From Terfezia claveryi (Eukaryota; Ascomycota; Pezizomycetes; Pezizales; Pezizaceae): 64,000 nucleotides of DNA. Positions 23,267 through 36,400 of the stretch are shown one piece after another (position 1 is the first letter of the stretch; each line of letters opens with the position of its first letter). Made by a program: the position numbers and the translations under genes. Under the pieces are notes generated by a model that worked only from the letters and a program-made list of their open reading frames with translations, searched no databases and had not been told where the DNA came from. The DNA lies in NCBI GenBank assembly GCA_015179025.1, contig WHUX01000020.1, positions 124,001-188,000 of the forward strand, read 5' to 3'.

Positions 23267-24565
23267 TTAATCAGTTCCATACTGAACATACTTGCTAACC
23301 GCAAGAGCCCCTGGTTCGATTGTCCTCCTCTTCCTCCTTCTCCTCTCCTCCTGCTCCCTGTAGTAGACATCTCCCTCTGACTCCTCCGCAGATTCGTAGT
23401 AGTCGTAAGCAATGCAGAAGCTCGCCTCATCTGAGAACCGAGTCTTCCTTGAAGATGCAGATGAGCTAGTCACATTGCTAGCAGTATCGAGCTGGTAATC
23501 AGCCAAATATCCCTTTTCCCTAGACTCAGTAAAGTCCTTCATTGCATGTGGTGCAGTGCCTATATAGCTATGAGCAGATGGGTTCTTGGAGACGCTGCTG
23601 TAGCGGAGAGAATCCTGCTCGCTGTGTTCAGAGGCATCGTTGTGGATGACGACTTCGTCGCTGGGTTGCTTAGTTTTGAGGATTCCACGGAGTGGTGCTC
23701 GTGGGGATTGGGGGGTGGCAACGCTGCTGTTGCTGCTTGAACTGGCAGTGGAGGCGGTTGTCAGGTTGCTGCTCACGGACTCGGCGTCACTGGAGTAGCC
23801 AGATGAGTGGGAGTCGGAGTCCATGGAAGACTCTGATGAGGCATATCGCGAGTAGATGCCGCCAATTGAAGGAGTGGAAGTCATCTCTTGGACAGCTGGC
23901 TGAGCGGGGTAATAGGAGGATGGGCTGATACCGCCGGGTTGGACGTATGATGGCTGGTAGCACTGGGTATGGGAAGTAACAACGTATTGTTGGATGAAGA
24001 ACTGCTGAAGCTCCTCATGTGTCAATGCAGGAAGGTCATTGATTTTGCTTCCTTGCTTTGAGGACTTGCTGACCTTCTCTGCCCTCTCCTTCTTCTCCTT
24101 CTTCTCCTTCCTTTCCTTCTTCTCAGTCCTCTCTTTCTTCTCCCTGTGCATGATGCACCACATGCTCGGAGTGTTCCCTGCAATAGGCTTCTCTTGTCCA
24201 AGGCTCGCAACCTTCCACTCATACCTCGAGCTCTCCTCCTGTTCATTGAGCTCAGCTCGTAGCTTGCTGATGTGCTTCAGCTGTGTGGGTGGAAGCAAGC
24301 TCATGACTGTTTCTGCGTCCTTCCCGACCTCTCGGCTGCGAGCCAATTCCTTTTCAAGGTCATCCCCACTAATGCTCATCTGAGACCTTTCAACACGGGC
24401 CCATGACTTCCTCTCGCTAGCGTTCTTGAAGAGGTAGTAAACGTGCTTCTCGGATTTCTTGTGCTCCTTACTCCTGTGTCTTCGGGAAGTCCCATGAGAA
24501 GAATGGCGGTGTTCATACTGCATTTCGGTGGTGGTGGCGGTGGTAGTGTTAATCCGGTAAGTCAT
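23267..24565 (-). CDS. Ser-rich hypothetical protein with Lys/Glu tract
   Basis: Single open frame of 432 aa from an ATG at 24565. I do not recognise a named gene. The N-terminus is His/Ser/Lys-rich. Residues about 40-125 contain SWARVERSQMSISGDDLEKE, then a helix with LPPTQLKHISKLRAEL, then EWKVASL. This is the general pattern of a segment seen in many Pezizomycotina hypothetical proteins (SWARV... then a helix ending in a Trp strand). Residues about 143-176 are a Lys/Glu tract. A Tyr/Gln/Pro-rich part follows, then a long Ser-rich region. Two short conserved-looking motifs stand out near the C-terminus: PLRGILKTK (about 290) and KTRFSDEASF (about 380). A basic RRRRKRR cluster lies before the end and could act as a nuclear localisation signal. 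Absence of any membrane segment suggests an intracellular, largely disordered protein. Confidence 0.65.
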   Translation of the reverse strand: MTYRINTTTATTTEMQYEHRHSSHGTSRRHRSKEHKKSEKHVYYLFKNASERKSWARVERSQMSISGDDLEKELARSREVGKDAETVMSLLPPTQLKHISKLRAELNEQEESSRYEWKVASLGQEKPIAGNTPSMWCIMHREKKERTEKKERKEKKEKKERAEKVSKSSKQGSKINDLPALTHEELQQFFIQQYVVTSHTQCYQPSYVQPGGISPSSYYPAQPAVQEMTSTPSIGGIYSRYASSESSMDSDSHSSGYSSDAESVSSNLTTASTASSSSNSSVATPQSPRAPLRGILKTKQPSDEVVIHNDASEHSEQDSLRYSSVSKNPSAHSYIGTAPHAMKDFTESREKGYLADYQLDTASNVTSSSASSRKTRFSDEASFCIAYDYYESAEESEGDVYYREQEERRRRKRRTIEPGALAVSKYVQYGTD

Positions 24566-27500
24566 ATTATATAGGTGATGGAAGTGTGGCAGAGGCTTGT
24601 ATGACCAAGGTCAATACAATCAATACAATAACAATCAATGATAAACTCCGTTCGGGGGGGAATGGCACTGATTGCCTGCTGGTGTCAGTTGCTTGAGGGG
24701 GGTTGTGAGGTGCTTAGAGAACGGGGTAAACAAAGGCCCTGAGGGAAGGGGCCCAGAGGCACTATATATTTCTCACGGCCGCAAGACAGTGCCCAATGTC
24801 TGAAGACCGCACCATTGGCCGGTCGTGTTAGCTGAAGCTGGCCAGAAAAATAAAATGGTGTGCCCGCAATCAGTCTGGTTGGCACAGGTCCTGCTCACGC
24901 TTCGGGGGATGCAGACAGTTATTGGAATGTACTGCATTACAACATGCAGCTTGTAAGCTCCTTGTGAGACCACAGTGATTGCGCCTCCATGCGCATGCAA
25001 AGTACTGTTACTGTACATGTATGCAGTAATGCTAAAGCTACTCCTCCATGCACGTCGGCATCGCCATTTAGGTATCGTTGAAAGACCACAAAGACCACAA
25101 AGACCACAATCAATACACAACGAGGATAGGCCTAACCTTGGACCCTAAGCAACGGACCTCGCTTGTATGGCTTGTATTCTCCCAGCAAGATACAGCCAAC
25201 GAAGCCATGGCATCGCATTTGCCGTGTAAAGCACTGTGCTTCATTCTACTGGCGGCGAAAAAAAATAAAAGACGGAGCTTTGGTGGTGTCCCAGATACAG
25301 GCGAAGGGTTCTAGGAGGGTTTCTCGCACACATCATGGACTAGACACCATATAGGTACATGGCCCCAAAGTAGCCCAAAGTTCTTTCTTGCGGTTTGCCC
25401 ACTCCCTCCCTGCAAGGCTACACCAGCCAATTCCTTTGTCTCCAGAATTTCTCTACAATGATTGGCCGCTGACATTTCTGTCTCTTTCGAATTCGCTTTT
25501 CCTCACTGTCGTCCTCGGCCGCCTCCTCGAACATATTTGTAAGGGTCGGTTGCCAAACGGGCAGGATAAGCAGCTGTAACCACCGCTGGTTGTTCTACAT
25601 ATCGAGAAGCGTGGTGCTCAGCTGTCCCCCAGCTCCTCTATGAGCTCAAGCTCTCGATGTATGTCGATCTTGCCAACTTCGAACCCTCAGCCCCCCTCCT
25701 TTGCTCGAATCCGTGAGCCGTCTGACGACAGTTTCGGCAGCAAAAAGTGCCAGCAACAAGCCCTTGTTGCGGTCTGGAGTTAGTACGAAGAAATGAGCAT
25801 ACTTATTGGTAGGTAATAGCCAGTATGTAACTGTAATTTTGAGTATGTGACTGCAGATTTGAGGACTCGAGTGCCAGCAAGCACTGTAGCTAAAGACGTC
25901 CACAGCCGAAAAGAGCGCTCTACAGAAACTGACGAGCTCACGTTGATCTGAGGCTGGGGGACAGCGGATTAGCTTTCTGACCCCCGGTTGGAGGAGGATG
26001 CTCACTCTGTGATATCCATCCCTGTGGCATAGAGACTCGTGCCCCCGCCCCGTGTACTTAAGTTTTTTGTGGAGTACATCATGTACATTAGGCTGCTCTC
26101 AATATACGTATTCTACAGTACCTAACCTTCCACCCACTGACAGAGGCACAAGGTAGGCTGGTTGGCACGGTACAAGCACATGCCTCACCAAAGCAGCTTG
26201 TAATATTCAAGCACCTGTGCGAACGATAGTACTATGAAGCACCGAGCTCTTTTTTCTGATTCCCAAAATATGCAATGTTTCTACAGTCTTAGCTCGCTGG
26301 CCTTTTTTTTTTTCTTCCGCACGTCAGACAGGCTTTCAGCATTGACTACCAAGTGTCGGGCAAAAACACGCAGGTCTTCCCGACGACTGGATGCGGAGTT
26401 CCCCATCGGCAACTCCCACAAGTAATCGAATGGCATACAAAGAATCGTGATGAGTCGAGGCATGCCCCATTGCAAATCACCACAGGAAACCATCTGGAAC
26501 GGTGAAGGAACAATTGGAACAGTTTGGGATCCTCATACATGTCTGCAGCTGCAGAGGTTCATCGGATAGGAATGCAACTTTACTACAAACACTGACAGTG
26601 AGCTCGGATTATCGACCCCATTGCCTGGACTCTGCGCGCAGCCCCTGATATGCGCACCGCTGTGGTACCCAAGAAGTTATTGAAATCAGGACTGATCCCC
26701 CAGATATATATGTACCCACCTGCTTTCATGAAAGAGATGCAGGAACGTAAACTCTGTGCATACTAGCACATATTGGTTAACAACCCAAGGACTTAGGCTA
26801 CAGGAGCTGGGTTCCGCGTGACAATCCCGCCTCTGCAGTCACCTATTCTATCGTCCACATGCCCACTAGCTTATGCCCCTGACTATCCAGAGGGCGGGTT
26901 TCGCCACAGGTGATGGAATCCAACAGACTTTTTTCATTCCTCATTCCACTTTTCCTGGAATCCCATTGCCAGAAGGCTGTGTAGCTACTCAATCAGCTTA
27001 TCCTAAATCTACTGGTGGTGGGCTCAACCAACTTCAACTGGGCTTTCTCTTCGGAATAAGGGACGCTTGGCCTTACGGCTTCTGGAAATTCCATATTAAG
27101 TTATCGGCAGCTCGGGATCGACAGCAGGAAAGAAAGAAAGTAATTTAGACTAGTACGTGTACTTGTTGGCCCTCGGCCCTACGACTAGCAACCCCAGAAT
27201 GGACTGCAGGAACCAATATTGGTAGAAGTGGAACGGTTGCTAAATAGAGAGCCAATAACAGGCAACGTCTTGGCACGAAATTCCAGAGAGGAAACTCCAA
27301 GCCAATTCACTGTCACCCACTGGCTTTTGTGCGACAAAGACCAAGTACTGCGAATTCTACCCTATGCAGCAGTGTATCTCGAAGGCTTCTCTTGCCGAAC
27401 ACATATTGCAACAGTACTCACAAAATAATCATGAGCCTGCATTCCAGTCTCCATGTAGGGAGGGTATGTTGGGCCTTACATAACATGGAAGTTTTTCTAT

Positions 27501-28000
27501 CCCTGTTCATCCAGGTTTTTAACACGTTTTTGAAAACGTGTTGTATTCGTTTGAAATGTACCGAAACACACTAGGGTGCAATGACGTTTAATCCGAAAAC
27601 GGTATGTAACTATGCGCTACTACCGTAATAGGTAGTCGGCTACTGCGAACAAGCTAGGTTGGATGAAACGAACTGCAAATTTACCGGCGATGAACTTCTC
27701 CCGAGTTTCTCGAACTATTTCTGCCCATGTTTTTGTCCTTGGGATCAGCATCTCCCATTTGCTCAAGTGCATGCAAAAAGCATCGTGCAACCCTAATTGG
27801 AGCTAATCTTGCCATGTGTTATCACAATGCATGAAGGTTGCATACTCTCTGAAATTATCCAATAATACAGATCTGGCCATAATACCTACCACATGCATCA
27901 CTCTAGGTTATCGTTCACCAGGCATGGAGAATCCTGCAAGCATCTTGATTTTCGTCGGCTTCTGCACAACTACCTGATCAGTTCTGGTCACAAATTGCGC
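24566..28000. other. Gene-poor region, part 1
   Basis: No open frame above about 120 codons and none with a recognisable domain. The upstream region of the 24565 gene is included. Contains a tandem 10-bp repeat (25081-25109) and two copies of the AGTCTGGTTGGCAC-like word (24872 and 26156). Undetected short spliced genes cannot be excluded. Confidence 0.5.
25081..25109 (+). repeat. Tandem AAAGACCACA-type repeat
   Basis: Three copies of an AAAGACCAC unit with 9-10 nt period. Confidence 0.8.
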
Positions 28001-31000
28001 CGTTGTTTGTACCTATGTATCAAGGGGTAGATCTGGACTATGAACATGCAGTCTTCCGGTAATCCTCCCACCTCGAGAGGACACAACTATGCAATCCAGC
28101 TACCTCGCGAAGACACAGCTATGAATGCCTCGACTATTACTCTTTTTGCTAATGAGACAGTGGGTCTTGAAACCTGTGGGGGTTGTGAACGCATGTGAGA
28201 GACGTAGCATTCCCATATGGCCCTAATCTAAACAACAGGCACTCTGCTTAACCTCAAGTTTGGGTCATCAGGCGTCCAGCTTGGAAGACTCACAGGAACA
28301 CATCATAGTCGCGGGTACATGCTTTGCGAAAACTCCAGCCAAAGTCGTGATTGCTTCCTTTCTTCGTCGACCTGGCCCAACCAATTGTAATTAATCACAA
28401 AATAAATTCAGGTAGTTCGGATTTCTCCTGGTTTGCCTCGGCTGATATGGTTATCACCCTCGCGACCATTCCAAAAGCGGAAATAACAGACGGTATTCCG
28501 ACTGTTTGGAGTTACTAGTAGCTATCTCCTGACTTTCAGCTTCCCTAAGCTTAGTGGGGACTGACAGACAAGTAGAAGCATGCCCTCGATATATAAGCGA
28601 GCAAAAGTCACCACCTCATGTGCTTGCCTATGGGAACTCAATCTTCACGTGCCGGTGGAGAAGTAGGGTACAATTCTTACCCACTTGAACGGCGCGACTA
28701 GCTGAGATCAGCAATACAGACTAATATCAGATCCTGCTTTGTGGCAAGCAGAAAAGTTTAACCGTTACTGCTCGGTGATATACACCGGAGACCCGTGCCA
28801 TCTGATGATTTTCCAGGATAAAGCAGGCCTTATTCATCGATATTGCAAGCCCAGGCTAGGCTGGGGTGCTGATAACGAACAAAACAGATCCCCAGACGGT
28901 CGATGCCCGATGTAGTGAGATATTCTGATATAATCTCCCCTCCCCGATCAACCGATCTATTACAAGACCTGTTCTATGAGCGCCAACGAACTTCAGGCTG
29001 GCTTGAAACCTGGCCTCTGCCTACAGGTGGATCATCAATATCAGCACCGGACTTTGTGCATTGTGCATTGCATTAACAAAGTGATGGCCCTAATATCAGC
29101 AAAATAGCTCGAGTCATAAGGGTGATAATTAGGGGGTCAAGGCTATGGAGGACAAGGTTTAGGCATAGATCTGAAGAAGATGCCATACCCTTTCACGATC
29201 GCATCTTTAGGATACAGGCATTTGCCTCATAGGCAGCTTTACACGTGGAGGTGGAAAGAACAAGCAAGATACATTTATGCTTTCAGTTCCATCTTATAGG
29301 ATCCCCAATTTCCTTACCGATCTGCCCCTCTCGTCACAATAACTTTCCAACCCTCACCTCCGACTGTTATCTTCCAGTACTGCCAATAAGGGACGATGGC
29401 CCACTTCACATGCTCCACTTACCTACTGCCCTCTTTAAGGCAGATAGTTGAACAGTTGGCAGACAACTCACACATAGATATGCAATACTTGAGATCATTG
29501 CGATCCCTAACACAGCCTGTTGACTAGATAATGGGCAAAATAGAGCACCATATTGTCGTGGAGATAAGAAAGGGGGTGCAAGAGCTGCTGCACGCACTGG
29601 ACTGAGCTACCCTCTTTGGGGAGATAGCGTCGTATATCTGAAGTGTAAGTCAGGCTGTTGGAAAAATCATAATCACATTGATCTGGCGAACAAACTGGAT
29701 AGGGGTTTTGCGCATATACCCATATAATGCTTGGTGTGTGTGGGGGCACCTTAAAATATGGGCGGCTAATACTGCCACACTACTCGGGAGCGGGTTATTG
29801 ATACGTATAGATATGCGGGCCATCGCCAGGCGTTGCGGTATTCAAGATGGAAAATACCTAGTCTGGGATAACGTGCTTGGATTGTCACTTGTCACTATAC
29901 ACCGATCGCCCACACGCGAAGCGAAAAAAAAGATACTGTGTGTACATGTTATACATATGATTATTTTCACGGAGGAATTGCTGACTGCGTCCGTTAGCTA
30001 TCGTATCTCCCGGCCCAACCGTCTGGTTCAAGAACAAGACCTATCAGGATCATCAATGCCAGTCGCGGGCAGGACAAACCGAAACAACAAAACCAGTGCC
30101 CAGACATGAACCGACATAGAAGAATTAGGACTAGAAGGATACTAATATATATATCCTGTAGCTATTTTTAGTTTATGGGTCACCATATAATCACACTTAC
30201 GACAAAGATTCGTGGGTGCTTTTTCCAAACCTCAAATATGACTGGCCAGGTACATGTTCAACACAGCTTAAAATCCTTATCGTCACCTGCTGCACGAGCG
30301 GGTGGAAACCTACTTGGGTACCTTGTGTATTCTTTGGTTGGGTTATATCGTTAAGCCGTTCCTGTCGAGGGAATGTCCACCCTGCAGAGGTAACTATACC
30401 CCTTGGGCCTACATACCACTAAACCGTATAAGGAAGTCACTGACACTCGTTCGATTTCACTCCTCAATTAAACGTTTCTACTATTCTCGGCCTGGCTTAT
30501 ATAAATATTTTCACCCCAAACACTTCTGTATCGAATCTTCCATATTACCGTAGGAAAAGGGGCTTTTGTAACTGGATGGTGGAAACCCCCCAAAAATTAA
30601 TTGCGAAAATGCGAGATGCTCATTCATGTTCTTGTTCTGTTTATATAAATTACTCGCAGGGTGTGGACCGGATCTCAACCTGGCGGCCGGTACCGGGAAT
30701 GTTTTTTGGTAGTAACCTTCTTTCAGACGTGGTTCGGAATTATTTTATCCTTCTATGGCATGAGGTTGGAGGAGCAGGCGATCGTGAGATCGGCCGGATC
30801 GGCTAGTCCCTGCACGGGCCGGGTGGAGAAAAAGCTTACCTTGGTGCCGGGATTCATCTCCGCTGTTGTAATGTTGTCTTTCGATATGCAAGGAACAAAG
30901 CCGCTAGTGGCATATCCAGGTTTGAGGATGTTGGGTAAGGGTTCTTGGGGTACCTATAAGTTATTAGTACGGAGTATTGTTGGGATGAATATTCGGCGCC

Positions 31001-33400
31001 GCAGTGCCTAGTCGAGTGCCGGTGGCGGGTGCTACTAGCTGTCCAGCTGTCAAGCAGTACTGCAGACAGGTATCTCGAGATGGGATGTCTTCACGTGAAG
31101 ACCAAGAAGTATGAGAGGTTGGGGATTTTCAACAGGAATGCGAATTTGCGAAAGATCGCTGCCTGGCTTCAGCCAAAGCCCGGTACCAAAAAGTACGGTA
31201 ACCTTTGATTTAGCTACAGCTACACTTTCATTGGCCTCAAGTCATCCGATGCAATGTTGCTTTCAATAAGGCTTCTCTTCCTACATCGTTCTCCGCGTGC
31301 GCACCGCATCTTTGGCCGTTTCTCAAGTGGTGTTCCCGATAGCGGAGCTACCCCTGAGGTGCCCCCGCCAGCCAGTATGCTTAAACCACCGGAAGGTTGT
31401 GAGTGGCTGCGCTTTCCATTGAATCAAGATATAACTTTTCTAGACCTACAGCAGCATGGCTAACAACGATTAAATCTCGCAATAAACGCCGATACGGTGG
31501 CCGCGGCTACGCGGATATCGCATAAACGTTGAACACACCGCTACATTCTAATGTATTCATGGCCTTGTAGGCGTTCATTGCTTCGAAATCGTCATCGACG
31601 TCAACGATCAACGTCCCTTGATATCCAGCCACACCCGCAACCGCCGCCCTGCATCCCCAAAGCACGCCAACCTCGAGGCGAACTGCACTCGTCTCCGGCC
31701 GCATGCTAGTTAGGGTTTACAAATGTCAGTTTGTCATGGAGTCAAGATTGCAATCCAGAAGAAGCCAAACCGGATTGACCGGGTATCGTGGCCCAGTTTC
31801 GAAACGAATCTAATGCAACAATATCATAGCTAGGTAAGTAAGTCCGGGTGTCGGTTTTGAAATCTCAATATGACACTAAATGGCACGATGGTGCGTGTTT
31901 TCGTGGCGGACCAGGTATGGTAGCAATGGGGGGGTGCGTGTGGTTCGAACCAGGTTCGAGGTCTATTACCCTTCCCCCTTCTAATTCGCTCTTTGCTTTT
32001 GGTTGAACCTCAACCATTTCATCCCGATGGACCGGAGATTTTCTCTTACTCCCAATAATGCACATACACCCATACCTTCCGCTCATCATGATTTTCAGTC
32101 AAGCCCTCTTTACTTTGTTTTGTGCGCATGCCCATTCATAGCGCAGTGCGGTGCGGTGAGGCAACCCCTACCCCACTTCATCCAAGCGTTGTTGTAACTT
32201 TCGTTGTCCAGCAAACCTGCTCATCGAGGCTAGAGAAACATTCGAATTTTGATATTGGTCACCCCAGAGATACCCCTGCCCTTGTATCTGGTAAGTTCCC
32301 ACATGAGGCTGAGAGTTCCGCTTGTGTTTCGTTTATGATGTGTGGCAGGGGTCTGGATACATAAACAACACAGCAGGGAAGCCGGAACTGACAGCAGGAA
32401 CAGGCCCTCTGATCGTTAGCGTTCCCGTATGGTGCGGTGTGTTTGGTGTGTTTGGTGTGTTTTAGATTCTTTAAAGATTTGGTGTCCTGTACGGGGGAAG
32501 GCATTCGTTCAATGTTACCGTGCCCTCGAAAAAAAGAAAAAAGAGAAAAGAAGAAAACAAATATACGACCGACCGGATTAGCACCGAAATTTCAAGCTAC
32601 CTGGGGTTTACCTTTTCGCTGGATCATTGAATCACAAAAATCGATATTCAAACATCCCAGCGATTGTCTGACCACCACATACAATGCACGACATCGAACC
32701 GTCATGATCATAATCACGGCACACGACATGAGTGAGCATAAATTATACCCGATTACGGCATGAAACATGAGGATGGACCAGTGCTACATCGAGGGCTTAC
32801 ATGAAAATCGAAACATCCCGTCATATGGGAATTATCGATTGATTGGCTCATTTAGTGATGATCATTTTCTTTTGATTATTTTTCCTCTTTTACTGTGTAC
32901 ATACCTACAGACTATGAGTTGGCCGCCGCAAGGGCTTACGAAAAGATAAGCGCGCATCTCTTGGTTTTCTTTGCTGTTTTTTCCGGTTTTTCTATAGGGG
33001 AGAGATGGACGGATTAGGCTTGTTACATACCCGTTTGTACGACTTTTCGGCTGACCTTGAACTGAAGATAGCTAGCCTGCAACGGATAGTCACATATTCA
33101 TACTATGTATGATATACCTATTGTTCCATAACTAATAGTAAGTCTAGATCTCACCTCAAAGTCTCACCAGCAAAAATTACCGAGTTACGCGGGGGTACTT
33201 ACCGAGTGGTTCTTTTGGTATCTTTAAAACATTTGCCCCTCTTCAATACCCCCGGTAGAGAGGTGTTTAGGCAGAAGTTTTCACAAACCTCTCGCAATTG
33301 GGTCAGCCCCAAAATAAAACCTCGAATTTTGATATTCCCACCCCCCCCTGCCCCCCTTGAAAATTTTTCTCAATATGTATAATGATAATGATTCCTATAG
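28001..33400. other. Gene-poor region, part 2
   Basis: Frequent stops in all frames and no recognisable domain. TATA-like boxes occur near 28590 (ATATATAAGC) and 30497 (TTATATAAAT), but no coding start downstream is convincing. A GTGTGTTTG tandem tract lies near 32435-32463. Confidence 0.45.
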
Positions 33401-36400
33401 CCTCGCCACACAAATTGTGGAGAGGGAAGAAAAAAATTTAAAAAACAAAAAAATAAAAATAGAAATAGAAATAGACCAGGTACAAGAACCATGCATGACA
33501 TTGATCTCGCAGTCCGCACCTACAGTACATATGTATAGTACTTACAGTACGGAGTATAATTCACTTTTATTTTTATTTTTTATTTTATTTTACTTTTTTT
33601 TTAAAAAATAAAATAAAATAAAAATGGGGGATTGATTGGCTCGAGAGAGGGTGAGGGCGGGGTGGGGGGGGCGCAAAAAGAAACGGCTTCAAAAGATTAC
33701 CAATAGGTAAGGTTACATGGACTAGAAAGTAGCCTCCTACCCACGCAGGGCCATGAGCAGCAGCAGCCTTGTTGAGCAAAAAAAAAAAACTGCAGAGCCC
33801 CCCTCCAAAGAGCCGCATTCATTGAGTTGTTTCCTCCCTCATATATATTCGTCCGATCCGGGTTCTCCGGGCAGCAGGGCGTATACACACAGACCAATTT
33901 CTTCATTTAAGGGGGGTGGTGGTGGGTGGGGAGGGGAAAGGACGGACAGCAATCAGTTTTTTCGTTGATACTGGGTGTTTTCCCCAGTCACTTTCAGCCG
34001 GGATTCAAATATTATGCATATGCACAACAGCGAATTTGGATTTAAGATCGTTCAGTTATTATTTTTCAAACCCCTTGGGTGGCTTGGGTGGGGATTTAGG
34101 GAAAACTAGGTACTGCTAACTTCGGGGCCGGCCCTGAAGGACGAAGAAGAAGACCGGAAGACGAGGAAACCTATTAGCCCAACAACATTCAACATTCACC
34201 GAAAACAAAAAGGAAAGAAAAAGATCTGACGGGCTCAATTAAATCCCACCCTGACTCTATGACTAACTACTGTGGAAACGTACATCGATTACGAATCTGA
34301 ACTCACGGGTGTGTACATGTAATATCTAAATCCAAACCCCCGGATCCAGCAATCCTTCCGCCAATTGATACAGATCGCGAGGAGGACATAATCGCGACAT
34401 CGCATACGGTAATCAAGCAGAGCATGCCGACCTATAATAAGGAGCTTCTCTTCATGCCTCCCCGACTCGAACATAGCAATTGCGGCTCCTCTTCTCACCT
34501 TCTCACCCCCAATTGCAATTCCCGGCGTCCTAAAGATCCTCTAGAGTACCTGCATTATACATGGCGGCTCCGCCACGGGGAACGTTGTCACCGCGAGAAC
34601 CCCAGTATTCGATACTAATGCATAATGGTTCTCTTTCGACCAACCAGTGTGTTCCAGCTGTGTCGCTGGGGCTCAACTGCAGCAATAGCGCATCTATAGG
34701 CCTTGAGTTGGGTATAGTTACCAGAGATATGCGCGAATACGTACAAATATCTGGTACACTGTCCAGTCTGAGTCTGCAATTGATATGAAAAGAGTTCGTG
34801 ATTTTGAGGCCCACTGCGCGGATTGGTGATAATAAAATTGCGGCGTTGTATGCGTAGGCGCAAGCCTATGAGCTGGTAGCCAACCAGAGTCCCCGCACTA
34901 TTTACCGATTAATCTGTTTCGGAGATCTAAACAACGTAGCATGAGCAGTTCAACTGGGATGATATATTACCGTTACCTTAGCCTTAGTTAGTTGTGCATA
35001 AGGTGAGAACGCCTTACCTGCACGGAGTTGATTACTTGGTAGGACCGATGTATATGGATGTATATGTGTATATCGAATCTATCTGATTCGCTTCACCGGT
35101 ATCCGGCGCCCGGAAAAAGCTAACAAGTGGAGTAATTAATACATATGTATGTATTCAACTTACAAGCAATAACAATTGCAATTGCAAGCGCCGCAGTTCC
35201 CTTGAAATAGCATAGAAATAACGTCGGCGTATGTGGCCGTGTTACTCAATTCCTGCGGGGGGCTTATTGTATTGATTTTAAATTTAGGATATATATATAT
35301 ATATATATTGAAAATCCAGTCGAATAAGAGATCCAGCCTACCCATCGAAGCGCCGCGTGGCTGGTAATGCCTCAATGGCCCAGTTAGCATTAGCTTCACA
35401 CCTCCATCGTCTCGTATGCTTCTTTCTTTTTTTTTTTTTTTTCCTCCAGACTCCTTAAACTTTGTGAGTTTCATGATATGCCCTAATCGGGTTTTTGTGC
35501 AGACGCTGTGGCTAAGGAATTGCTTGTTCCTGGGTAAACCGTTTGCGCAAAGGCATTGAGCAGAGAAAGCTAATCTAGGGTTGAGATGCATTTTGAGATG
35601 TTATGATGGTTGTTTGAGATAACGATTATTCTTCTTCTTTCGGTTGATGATGTGGCTGGCGTATGCGGTGGTTGATTTGTATTCCGATGTTGTTGATTCA
35701 TCCGGTTGGCTGTTGACCCAGAGGTTTGGGTTCCGTGACACGAAACATCCCGCACGAAGCGTTTATGACGGTAGTTTCGTTTATTGAAATTAATTTTTGA
35801 TCTGTGGCATCAGAATTTCCCGATCGGGCCCTCCCCCCGCAAAGATTAATGAGGTAATCTTCATTCGCCACTGGATGCGTTGTCGCTATGAAGCAAGCCT
35901 ATATGAGCGCAAATAAAGTCTAAAACAACGACGCCGCAGAGAGGAGTGAGACCCATGACACATCGTGGCCGGCCGCAAAGATCTGACAAAGGTGGAGTAA
36001 ATCTAGATATCTTCAATACAGACAATATAACCGGCAGCTAGGCAGCAATCGGCATTGTACTGGTTGTACTGGGCAGCAATTAATCCCTTGAACAGCTGAA
36101 CTATTTGAAACAACCAACTGTTGTCTCGTCGCAAGTCCCGCAACAACGTACGATGCACTGCCCCGCCTCGCCAACGTCGACGTCAACGTACTGGCGCGGT
36201 ACTTACTGCCCCACCACAAACAATGAAAAATTGGGAGCCGCAACAAACATGAAACAGAATCGAATGAAAAATCGATCTATCTGACCGGCAGTTAGTCAAG
36301 ATATCCCACGATACCACGTACCCCCAGCGGAGGGATGCATACAACAGAGTAATGTCTGTATTTCTAATCAGTATTTTTACCTTATAAAACCTGTCGTTCG

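Noticed and set aside
26873..27148. 91-codon frame starting MPLTIQRAGFATGDG
   Set aside because: Codon use is tolerable but there is no recognisable family and no conservation evidence available here.
29678..30109. 143-codon plus-strand frame in the gene desert
   Set aside because: Does not begin at a convincing ATG context, no domain, and no splice partners.
31254..31463. 69-codon frame with presequence-like start (MLLSIRLLFLHRSPRAHR)
   Set aside because: Too short to support alone, and the C-terminal part has no motif.
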